Positions 42,130 through 49,769 of a stretch of 64,000 nt of DNA are shown in pieces. Position 1 is the first letter of the stretch, and each line of letters starts with the position of its first letter. Source of the DNA: Actinomycetes bacterium (GTDB lineage Bacteria > Actinomycetota > Actinomycetes > Propionibacteriales > Propionibacteriaceae); the NCBI GenBank assembly GCA_023392635.1, contig JAEVYS010000105.1, forward strand, positions 19,966 through 83,965, written 5' to 3'. A model generated the notes under the pieces. The model was not told the DNA's origin and did not search any database. It saw only the letters and a program-made list of their open reading frames with translations. The translations under genes and the position numbers were made by a program.

Positions 42130-42473
42130 GCGCACCGGCCGGCGGGCCCTGGGACAAGGGACTGCAGCCCGAGCGGACGGGTCTCGCCTGGCGGCGGGCG
42201 GCCCTGGCGTTCCTCGGCATCGGACTGGTCGTGCCGCGGGTCGCGTGGGCCGAGCTCGGCCCATGGTCGGTGCTCGCCGCCGCGATCCTCGCCGTTGGCG
42301 CCGTGGCGCTCCTGGCCGCCGGCCACCGGCGCTATGGCGAGCTGCACCAGGCGCTGCGGGCCGGCCGAGGGCGGATGCCTGACGGGCGGCTGCCCGCCCT
42401 GGCGGCCGGCCTCGCGCTCGCGGTCGGCGTCCTCGCGCTCGGGCTGGCCCTGGCGATCGCACGCCACAGGTAG
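42126..42473 (+). CDS. second DUF202 membrane protein
   Basis: The GTG start overlaps the preceding stop. The 115 residues carry the variant signature LQPERTGLAWRRAALAFLG, then two more helices (about 42-62 and 92-112). Pairs of short DUF202 genes of these two subtypes are common in actinobacteria. Function unknown. Confidence 0.85.
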   Translation: MSAPAGGPWDKGLQPERTGLAWRRAALAFLGIGLVVPRVAWAELGPWSVLAAAILAVGAVALLAAGHRRYGELHQALRAGRGRMPDGRLPALAAGLALAVGVLALGLALAIARHR

Positions 42474-42546
42474 GGGCACCGGCGCCGCCGTTTGGCGCGC
42501 TTCCTGGGCGGGTAGCGGCTGGGCATCCAGCGGTGAGGAGATCCGG

Positions 42547-43128
42547 ATGCCCGGCACGAAGAACACGCCTTCCATGGTCACGACCCTCCTCGAGCGGCTC
42601 GAACAGGACCCCACGCTGGGGCGCGCCGCCGAGGCTCTGGCCACGCCGATGGCTGCGGCGCTGGGCGGCCCGGCGAGCGACGTACTGCGCGGACGCCCAC
42701 TGGGCCACGCGCTGCACCCGATCCTGGTGCAGCTCCCCGTGGGCGCCCTGGTGTCCGCCAGCGTGCTGGACATGCTCCAGGGACCCCGAGCGGCCGGCCA
42801 GAGCCGGCTGCTGATGGGCCTGGCCGCGCTCAGTGTGGTTCCCGCTGCGGCCACCGGGTGGGCGGAGTGGGTCAGGGCGGACGATCGCACGAAGCGGGTC
42901 GGCGTGGCGCACGCCGCGCTCAACCTCTTCGCCGGCGCGACGTCACTCGCGTCCTACCTCCTGCGCCGCAGGACCTGGTCGATGGCGCCCGTCGCCCTCA
43001 CCGGGGTCGCCGGGGTCGCCTTCGGTGCGGCCGGCCTCCTCGGCGGGCACCTCAGCCTGGTCCGCAAGTACGCCAGCCACGACCGCGCCTCCGACCTGGA
43101 GGGTCCGCTGCACGGCGAGTTCACCTGA
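42547..43128 (+). CDS. DUF2231 membrane protein
   Basis: The 193 residues match DUF2231: the conserved GHALHPILVQLPVGAL at the first helix, LLMGLAALSVVPAAATGWAEW, AHAALNLFAG and GHLSLVRKY. Four hydrophobic helices are visible. Relatives may bind haem or flavin through the conserved His, but this is not established. It follows the DUF202 pair after 73 bp and may be transcribed with it. Confidence 0.82.
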   Translation: MPGTKNTPSMVTTLLERLEQDPTLGRAAEALATPMAAALGGPASDVLRGRPLGHALHPILVQLPVGALVSASVLDMLQGPRAAGQSRLLMGLAALSVVPAAATGWAEWVRADDRTKRVGVAHAALNLFAGATSLASYLLRRRTWSMAPVALTGVAGVAFGAAGLLGGHLSLVRKYASHDRASDLEGPLHGEFT

Positions 43129-43223
43129 GCGCGCTCGTTCCGCGAGCCACGGGCAGGGGAACACCCGGCGTCGGGAAGGTGTTGGGTCTGGCGAACCGCC
43201 GTCCGCTCCCGAAAGCGATCCCC

Positions 43224-44558
43224 GTGCCCGACCACAGCTTGCGCGCCTACGACTCGATCCTCGACCTGCTCCCCGGCGTGGAGAACCCCACGCCCATCGT
43301 GCGGTTGCGCCACATCCCCGGGTTCCGCCACGCGCGGGTGTACGCCAAGCTCGAGTGGTACAACCCGTTCGGTGCCGTGAAGGACCGGGTGGCAGCCAAC
43401 CTGGTGCGCGACGCCGAGGAGCGTGGGGAGGACCTGGAGAACCTCGTCGAGCCCACGTCCGGCAACACCGGGATCGGCCTGGCCATGGTGGCGAACGCAC
43501 GCCGGTACGGCTTCTCAGCGACGCTGTCGAAGCAGATCCCGCTGGAGAAGCGGACGGCCCTGCGCCTGTTCGGCACCGACCTGGTGGAGCTGGACGACGA
43601 CCTGTGCCCGATGCCCGGCCAGCCGGAGGGCGCGATGGAACTGGCCGCCCAGCTCGGCCGACGGCCGGGCTGGACCCAGCTCAACCAGTACGCCAATCCC
43701 GCCAACCCGGACGCCCACTACCGTACGACCGGTCCGGAGATCTGGCGGCAGACCGCCGGGTCGGTGACCCACTTCGTGGCGTCGCTCGGCACCTGCGGAA
43801 CCATCACCGGTACCGGCCGGTTCCTCAAGGAGCAGAACCCTGCCGTCCAGGTGGTCGGGGTGCACCCGACCCTCGGCCACGACATCCCCGGCGTCCGCAG
43901 CCGCCGCGCGCTGGCCCTCACCGAGTTCTTCATCCCCGAGGAGTATGACGGAATCCTCGAGGTGACCGACGACGAGGCGTACGGGCTGTGCCGGCGCCTG
44001 CACGTCGAGGAGAGCATCATCGCCGGCCCGAGTTGCGGGCTCGCGCTCGCCGGGGCGCTGCGCGCGATTCCGGACGAGCCCGGCGTCGTGGCGGTCGTCG
44101 TGTTTCCCGACAGCGCCTACAAGTACCTGTCCTCGTTCCGGCGCCACCTCCCCGACCTGTTCCCGCCCGATGAGGACGAGGCTGCGGTGCCGCCGAACCC
44201 GTTCGCAGAGCACCTGGAGGCAGCGTTCTCCCTGGCCAAGCAGGGACCGGACGTGGTCGACGTGCAGGAGGCCAAGCGGCTCCTGGACGCGGGCGTGGCG
44301 CTGGTCGACGTGCGCAACCCACCCGAGGTCGCCCAGGTAAGCATCCCGGAAGCCATCGCGCTGCCGCTGCCCGAGCTCTCGCGCGGAAGCCTCGAGGGCC
44401 TGCCCACGGACAAGGACGCCCCGATCGTCACGATCTGCGCGGCCGGTACCCGCTCGCTCTACGCGCTGCTCCTGCTCAAGGCGCAGGGCTACCGCGACGT
44501 GAAGAGCGTCGACGGCGGCATGGGAGCCTGGGTCGAGGCCGGCCTTCCGGCCCGGTAG
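43224..44558 (+). CDS. PLP-dependent cysteine synthase/cystathionine beta-synthase-like enzyme fused to rhodanese
   Basis: Residues about 8-320 form a fold-type II PLP enzyme: NPTPIVRLRHIP, the Schiff-base Lys53 in NPFGAVKDR, phosphate-cup-forming SGNTGIGLAMVA and GTCGTITGTGRFLK. Residues about 345-444 are a rhodanese domain: VALVDVRNPPEVAQ and catalytic Cys in ICAAGTRS. The fusion could form a C-S bond and pass or receive sulfane sulfur. The GTG at 43224 gives a canonical N-terminus; a GTG at 43179 is also possible. A sulfur role fits the thio-compound operon at 12-20 kb, but no direct link is shown. Confidence 0.85.
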   Translation: MPDHSLRAYDSILDLLPGVENPTPIVRLRHIPGFRHARVYAKLEWYNPFGAVKDRVAANLVRDAEERGEDLENLVEPTSGNTGIGLAMVANARRYGFSATLSKQIPLEKRTALRLFGTDLVELDDDLCPMPGQPEGAMELAAQLGRRPGWTQLNQYANPANPDAHYRTTGPEIWRQTAGSVTHFVASLGTCGTITGTGRFLKEQNPAVQVVGVHPTLGHDIPGVRSRRALALTEFFIPEEYDGILEVTDDEAYGLCRRLHVEESIIAGPSCGLALAGALRAIPDEPGVVAVVVFPDSAYKYLSSFRRHLPDLFPPDEDEAAVPPNPFAEHLEAAFSLAKQGPDVVDVQEAKRLLDAGVALVDVRNPPEVAQVSIPEAIALPLPELSRGSLEGLPTDKDAPIVTICAAGTRSLYALLLLKAQGYRDVKSVDGGMGAWVEAGLPAR

Positions 44559-44684
44559 CGCCTCCCGGGGACGCGTCATCCCGGACCCGATCCGGGCTCG
44601 TTCGGCGTCGCGATGCCTCACCCGCCGACGGCGAGGGGGAGGGACGTGCTTGTCCGTCCTCAGGGCAGGAGTGAGGATGGCGAC

Positions 44685-45104
44685 ATGGCGACCACGAACA
44701 AGGGGTTCTCCGCGGAGGAGAAGGCGGCGATCAGGCAGGCGGCGGCCGAGCGGAAGCGGCAAGCCGAGGGCGAAGCGGGAGAACGCGACCTGCTCGCAGC
44801 GATCGAGGGCATGACCGAACCGGACAAGCCGATCGCCCAGGGCCTCCATGCCCTGGTCAGGCGGGAGTTCCCGCAGCTCGCGAGCCGCACCTGGTACGGG
44901 TACCCCGCCTACGTCAGCGACGGGAGGATGCTCTTCTACTACCAGCTCGCCGCCAAGTTCAAGACCCGCTACGGGCACCTGGGCTTCCATGACTCGGCGA
45001 AGCTGGACGACGGCCCGATGTGGCCCAACTCGTACGCGATCCTGGAATGGAACGACGACGTCGAGGCCCGGGTGCGCGACCTGATCACCCGCGCGCTCGG
45101 CTGA
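44685..45104 (+). CDS. DUF1801-like protein
   Basis: The ATG at 44685 is preferred: GGAGTGAGGA lies upstream and 24 earlier codons are unconserved. The 139 residues begin with a charged helix (about 8-40), followed by a DUF1801/YdhG-like domain with SRTWYGYPAYVSDGRMLFYYQLAAKFK and LGFHDSAKLDD. Some relatives are called iron chaperones; the function remains uncertain. Confidence 0.75.
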   Translation: MATTNKGFSAEEKAAIRQAAAERKRQAEGEAGERDLLAAIEGMTEPDKPIAQGLHALVRREFPQLASRTWYGYPAYVSDGRMLFYYQLAAKFKTRYGHLGFHDSAKLDDGPMWPNSYAILEWNDDVEARVRDLITRALG

Positions 45105-45105
45105 C

Positions 45106-45138
45106 GCTCCCCCTGGCCGGCCGGACAAGCCGGGGAGC
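45106..45138. terminator. hairpin between convergent genes
   Basis: GCTCCCC (45106-45112) pairs with GGGGAGC (45132-45138), with further GGC/GCC pairing inside. It lies exactly between two convergent stop codons, so it probably terminates both transcripts. Confidence 0.5.
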
Positions 45139-45144
45139 CCGTCC

Positions 45145-46086
45145 TCAGTCCCCGGCGAGCAGGCGGCTCCTGGCCTCGGCGTACTCGCGGGCGAGCCGGT
45201 CGACCACGTCCGCCACCGGCCGCACCTCGTCGATGCCGGCGACGCCCTGGCCGGCCGACCAGATGTCACGCCACGCCTTCGCGTCCGACTCGCTCGGCCG
45301 GGTCAGGTGGGTGAGGTCGACCGGTCCGGGGACGGCGTCGGGGTCGAGCCCGGCGAGCTCGAGGCTTCGGCGCAGGAAGTTCGCGGGGACGGTGCTGACG
45401 CCGGCGGTGTAGACGATGTCGGACGCCGAGGCCGAGACCACCTCCCGGCGGTACTCCTCGCTCGCCAGCGACTCGGTGGTGGCGAGGAAGCGCGTCCCGA
45501 GGTAGGCGAGGTCGGCCCCCATCGCGCGAGCGGCCAGCACGTCGGCGCCGCAGGAGATCGCGCCGGCCAGGAGGACGGTGCCCCTGAACCAGGGACGCAC
45601 CTCGGCCATCAGCGCGAACGGGCTGAGCGGCCCGGCGTGGCCGCCCGCACCGGTGGCCACCAGGATCAGTCCGTCGACGCCGGCGTCAGCCGCCGTGCGG
45701 GCGTGGCGAGCGTTCGTGACGTCGGAGAAGACCACGCCCCCGTAGGAGTGCACCGCCGCGACCACCGCCGGTGGCGCTCCCAGGCTGGTGATCACGACCG
45801 GGACGCGGTGGCGCACGACCACTTCCAGGTCGTCGGCGACCCGGGCGTTGGTGCGGTGCACGATGAGGTTCACGCCGAAGGGCGCGTCACCGGGCCCCAG
45901 GGCGCCGGCGATCCGGGAGAGCCACTCGTCCAGTCCAGCGGTGGTGCGCTGGTTCAGGGCGGGGAACGTGCCCAGGATACCGGCGCGGCAGGTCGCGACC
46001 ACGAGGTCGGGCCCCGACACCAGGAACATCGGTGCCTCCACCACCGGCAGCCGCAGGCGCCCGTCGAGGGACGCGGGCAGCGCCAT
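45145..46086 (-). CDS. nitronate monooxygenase family FMN enzyme
   Basis: The 313-residue TIM-barrel has the expected motifs: LPVVEAPMFLVSGPDLV at the N-terminus, PFGVNLIVHRTN, GVDGLILVATGAGGHAG and AGAISCGADVLAARAMGADLAYLGTRF, which hold FMN. The family oxidises nitroalkanes or reduces enoyl thioesters. It starts 2 bp after the stop of the dehydrogenase-hydratase fusion, so they share a transcript. In that setting an acyl-CoA- or enoyl-type reaction is as likely as nitronate oxidation. Confidence 0.85.
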   Translation of the reverse strand: MALPASLDGRLRLPVVEAPMFLVSGPDLVVATCRAGILGTFPALNQRTTAGLDEWLSRIAGALGPGDAPFGVNLIVHRTNARVADDLEVVVRHRVPVVITSLGAPPAVVAAVHSYGGVVFSDVTNARHARTAADAGVDGLILVATGAGGHAGPLSPFALMAEVRPWFRGTVLLAGAISCGADVLAARAMGADLAYLGTRFLATTESLASEEYRREVVSASASDIVYTAGVSTVPANFLRRSLELAGLDPDAVPGPVDLTHLTRPSESDAKAWRDIWSAGQGVAGIDEVRPVADVVDRLAREYAEARSRLLAGD

Positions 46087-46088
46087 CC

Positions 46089-48407
46089 TCAGTTCGCCAG
46101 CGGGCGGTTGGTCGCCAGCAGGTGACGGACGCGGGCCTGGTTCGCCGGGCGCGGCAGCAGGTCGAGGGCCACGTCGATCTCGGCAGCGAGCAGGGCGTCC
46201 TCGGACGTGGTGTCCCCGGGTCCCGACCCGGTCAGCATGCGGGCGAGGGCGCCGACGATCACCTGGTCGGTCTGCGACGCGTCCGCCCACTCCGCGTCCA
46301 GGGCTCCGTCGGCGGGGTCGTGCAGGGGCAGCGCGCCGGCCCGTGCCGCCCGTTCGCCGGAGGCGACCAGCTCGAGCGCCACGGCCTTCGCCTCGGCCAG
46401 CACCCGGCGCCCGGACGCCACCACCTCGTCGGTGTCGCGGAGCAGGTGCCACGCGGCCGCCTGCCACGCCGAAGTGCTCACCTCGCAGCTCGAGGTCACC
46501 GCGAACGCCGCGCGAGCCGGATCGGCAACGCCGTCGCCGGCCGCCCGGGCGAGGGCCTGCGTGACGCCGCCCCAGCACGGGATGAGCCCGACCGTCCGCT
46601 CGGGGAAGCCGGCCCTCAGCTCCGCGTGGGCCACCACCCGGTCGGCGGTCAGCATCAACTCGTTGCCGCCACCCAGGGCGAACCCGCGAGCGGCCGCCAC
46701 CACCGGGAAGGAAGCGTTCCGCACGGCGTGGAACGCCTGCTGCCCACGTCGGGCGAAGCCGCGCAGGCCGTCCAGGTCCTCGGCGTCGAGCAGTCGCACG
46801 AACGTGGCGAGGTCGGCGCCGGCGGAGAAGGCGCGCGCGGAGTCCGAGCCGATCACGAGCCCCTGGAACACGCCCGCCTCGCCCAGGCCGACCACCCGTT
46901 CGACCATCCCGATCACGCCGGGATCACACGTGTTCATCTTGGTGCGCAGCTCGAGGCAGGCGATCCCGTCGCCGAGGTCGACCAGCGCGGCGGACGGGTT
47001 CTCCGCCAGCGTGCCCCGCTTGTGCCGGGCCTCGGCCACGGTGACGACACCCTCGACCTTCCGCCGGTACCGCACCGAGCCGTCCGTGCCGAGGACGGAG
47101 TCGGCGGCGGGATAGAAGCCGCCCGCCTCCTCGGCCCTCCTCAGCAGCGCGGGCACCGCCCGTCCGGTCGCGGCGAAGCGTTCGGCCAGCGCGGACGCGC
47201 CAACGCTGTCGGCCAGGGCGAAGGGCCCCTTCGCCCACGCATAACCCAGCCTCATGCCGTCGTCGATCGCCTCCACGTCCTCGGCCACCTCGGCCGCGAT
47301 CGCACAGGCGTAGTCCAGCACTTCGACGAACACCTCCTCCGCCCAGCGACCGGCGGCGCTGTCCGAGGCGAGGACGCCGGCCAGGTCCCGCGCGGACGCG
47401 GCCGGGTCCTGCGGCGCCCGTCGGGGGCGGTACTCCAGCGCGTCGAGGTCGAGCACCTCGTCCACAGCGTCGCCGCTCGCGTTGCGGCGCCGGTAGAACC
47501 CGCCCGGCCCGGCGCGGCCGATCAGGCCGTGGTCGAGGAGGTGGCCGAACACACGGTCGCCGCCCAGGTCGTAACGGTGGCAGGCGTCGGTGTCGGGCAG
47601 CGCGTTCTCGAGCACCGGCCACAGCAGCGGCACCAGGTTGATGCCGACCAGGTCGAACAGCCCGAACACCCCGGTGCGCGGGATGCCGAACGGACGTGAC
47701 ATCACCGCGTCGGCGGTCTCCACGTCCAGGCCGCGGCGGAACGCCTCGAGAGCGGCGACCGCCATCCAGTGGCTGCCCAGGCGGTTGGCGATGAAGCCAG
47801 GGGTGTCACGGCAGTCCAGCACCGTCTTGCCCAGCTGGCAGTCGGCGACCATCGTGACGCGGCGGCGGCCTTCGGCTGCGGTCGTGGCACCGGACACCAC
47901 CTCGAGGAGCTCCATCGTCCGGGGCGGGTTGAAGAAGTGGGTGATGGTGAAGTCGCGCGCGAAGTCCTCGGAGTGGCCGCTGACGAGCTCGGACACCGGG
48001 ATGCCCGACGTGTTCGACGACACCAGGGTGCCCGGGCGGCGCACGCCGTCGAGCCGCCGGTAGAGCTCGTGCTTGACCGCCGGGTCCTCGAACACCGCCT
48101 CGATGACCCAGTCCGCCGTGGCGCACTCCCCCAGGTCGTCGTCGACGTTGCCCGGCGTCACCCGGTCGGCGAAGGCGGGCACCATGAAGCCACCCACCTC
48201 CTGCTGGCGCGCGATGCCGTTCCGCGCCAGCGCCGAACGGTCCTCACCGTCGACGGCACGGTCGAGGAGGGTCACGGTGATCCCGCAGTTGGCGAGGTGC
48301 GCGGCGATACCGGCCCCCATGGTCCCGGCACCCACGACGACGGCGCGGCGGACGGGTTCGAAGGCGGACGCCCGCGGAATGCGTGGCTGTCGGTCGGCGA
48401 TGGTCAT
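46089..48407 (-). CDS. fused 3-hydroxyacyl-CoA dehydrogenase / enoyl-CoA hydratase, dehydrogenase first
   Basis: Residues about 18-310 are a 3-hydroxyacyl-CoA dehydrogenase: VVVGAGTMGAGIAAHLA NAD-binding loop, SSNTSGIPVSEL and the catalytic His in ITHFFNPP. A further helical dehydrogenase C-domain covers about 320-455. Residues about 480-760 are an enoyl-CoA hydratase: ARGFALGGGNELMLTADRVVA and GFPERTVGLIPCWGG. It would catalyse two successive beta-oxidation steps. The order is the reverse of FadB (hydratase first), as in some actinobacterial and archaeal fusions. Confidence 0.88.
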   Translation of the reverse strand: MTIADRQPRIPRASAFEPVRRAVVVGAGTMGAGIAAHLANCGITVTLLDRAVDGEDRSALARNGIARQQEVGGFMVPAFADRVTPGNVDDDLGECATADWVIEAVFEDPAVKHELYRRLDGVRRPGTLVSSNTSGIPVSELVSGHSEDFARDFTITHFFNPPRTMELLEVVSGATTAAEGRRRVTMVADCQLGKTVLDCRDTPGFIANRLGSHWMAVAALEAFRRGLDVETADAVMSRPFGIPRTGVFGLFDLVGINLVPLLWPVLENALPDTDACHRYDLGGDRVFGHLLDHGLIGRAGPGGFYRRRNASGDAVDEVLDLDALEYRPRRAPQDPAASARDLAGVLASDSAAGRWAEEVFVEVLDYACAIAAEVAEDVEAIDDGMRLGYAWAKGPFALADSVGASALAERFAATGRAVPALLRRAEEAGGFYPAADSVLGTDGSVRYRRKVEGVVTVAEARHKRGTLAENPSAALVDLGDGIACLELRTKMNTCDPGVIGMVERVVGLGEAGVFQGLVIGSDSARAFSAGADLATFVRLLDAEDLDGLRGFARRGQQAFHAVRNASFPVVAAARGFALGGGNELMLTADRVVAHAELRAGFPERTVGLIPCWGGVTQALARAAGDGVADPARAAFAVTSSCEVSTSAWQAAAWHLLRDTDEVVASGRRVLAEAKAVALELVASGERAARAGALPLHDPADGALDAEWADASQTDQVIVGALARMLTGSGPGDTTSEDALLAAEIDVALDLLPRPANQARVRHLLATNRPLAN

Positions 48408-48606
48408 CTGAACCTCCTGGCCCCCATCCTGCCCCGGCTGTCCAGCGGGCCCGGAAGCCCCGGATCAGGAATTCACCTTCGGCACGGACGCATTCTGTGC
48501 GAAGGTTGTGCCCGACGAGCCACTCGTGGATCGCACACCCCCTTACGTCCGATGAGGAATCACCGGTCACCACCTGCATTACGCACCCCCCAGTAATGGA
48601 GCCGTC

Positions 48607-48786
48607 ATGTCCCTCGACACCGATCTCGCCCCTGCCACCGTCCTGCAGGCGGCAACCGACCGCCCCGCCCCGCGTCGCGCCTTCGTCGACGCCCACGCGG
48701 GCGCGACCAGCAGGCTCACCGGGTCCTGGCACCTCGTGCGACCCCGCTCCGGCGGGCAGCCCCGGTACGCCGTGGTCGAGAGCTGA
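48607..48786 (+). CDS. 59-aa open frame, unknown function
   Basis: The ATG at 48607 follows TGGAG. The product, MSLDTDLAPATVLQAATD then a basic segment ending in a RYAVVES tail, matches no family I know. It lies alone in the 490 bp between the dehydrogenase fusion and a membrane-protein gene. It may be a small secreted or regulatory protein or noncoding. Confidence 0.35.
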   Translation: MSLDTDLAPATVLQAATDRPAPRRAFVDAHAGATSRLTGSWHLVRPRSGGQPRYAVVES

Positions 48787-48902
48787 TTTCCGCCGTGCGG
48801 CCGCCGCGCACCCATTCCTGAATCACCACGGCGGGGCGTGCCGCATTCTGCACCGCGGGTATTCGCGGTGCGCTTTCCCGGAATGCGTCGGGCCGGCACG
48901 CC

Positions 48903-49367
48903 TCACCGATCGGCGGAACTCATCACCGGCTCGGCGATTCGACCCTGCGCCTCCCGCTGCACGCGGGCACGCCACCACAACGCGAGCCCGAGCTCGACGC
49001 ACCCGATGAGCGCGATCACCGGCTGCAGGAAGAAGAACACCTGCAGCAGCGCGAGCTGCATGCCGATCCAGGCCAGGAGCGAGGCGCCCGCCAGCACGCC
49101 GGCCAGGACGCCGAGGCCCGGGCGGCGCGGCATGCCGACCACCGGCACGGCCGCGAGCAGGTGCGGCACGGCGACCAGCGAGATCAGGATCCACCCGGGA
49201 CCGACCCAGGTGGAGAACGGCGTGCGGACCAGCCACTCGATCGGCATCTTCCACGTGTCGGTGATCAGGCCGATGCCACCGCTCACCGCCTGGTAGGCGA
49301 CGAACAGTTCGACGGCCGCGAGGGCCCAGGCCTGCCAGGGACGGACGGGACGGCGCCGGGTGTTCAT
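48903..49367 (-). CDS. membrane protein, four helices, unknown function
   Basis: The ATG at 49367 overlaps the stop of the upstream small gene (ATGA), so the two are coupled. The 154 residues carry hydrophobic segments at about 12-32, 54-74, 84-106 and 110-128. No family motif is recognised. It is divergent from the LAL regulator gene and may be its target. Confidence 0.6.
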   Translation of the reverse strand: MNTRRRPVRPWQAWALAAVELFVAYQAVSGGIGLITDTWKMPIEWLVRTPFSTWVGPGWILISLVAVPHLLAAVPVVGMPRRPGLGVLAGVLAGASLLAWIGMQLALLQVFFFLQPVIALIGCVELGLALWWRARVQREAQGRIAEPVMSSADR

Positions 49368-49588
49368 GAGTCGAGCTCCTTCTGGGTGACGGTGAGTGCG
49401 GTGATGGTCAGGCCGAGGTCGCGGAGGCGGTTGCACAGCGCGTGCACCGCGGCCTGGTCGGGGAGCGTTCCGCTGCACAGCGTCCGTGCCGACGGCAGCG
49501 GCTGCGTGACGAGCGGCTCCAGCCACTCGGCGAGGTCGGCCCTCAGGTGGCCCGCCACCTCGAGGCGGACGGTCATCTCGCTGGTCAC
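49364..49588 (-). CDS. small soluble protein, 74 aa, coupled to the membrane protein
   Basis: A GTG at 49588 follows CGGAG; an ATG at 49576 is the alternative. The product (MTVRLEVAGHLRADLAEWLE, LPDQAAVHALCNRLRDLGL, TALTVTQ) has the alternating strand-helix pattern of a small ferredoxin-like or ACT-like fold. No homolog is named with confidence. It shares a transcript with the membrane protein and lies 182 bp from the divergent LAL regulator. Confidence 0.55.
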   Translation of the reverse strand: MTSEMTVRLEVAGHLRADLAEWLEPLVTQPLPSARTLCSGTLPDQAAVHALCNRLRDLGLTITALTVTQKELDS

Positions 49589-49769
49589 TGTGCTCCGATC
49601 TGGATGGGGAAGGCTTCTGGTCACAGCGTGCTCCCCCTCGACGGAGCCCGCCTCCATCGCAGGATGGAGGAGTGGGTTGATTCCGCGGATGTGCGAATCC
49701 CGCCTCGCTCCGAACGCGTCCCCACTAGCATTTTCGCTGGCGCCTTCGCGCCGTCGGGGGAGGGTGTGG

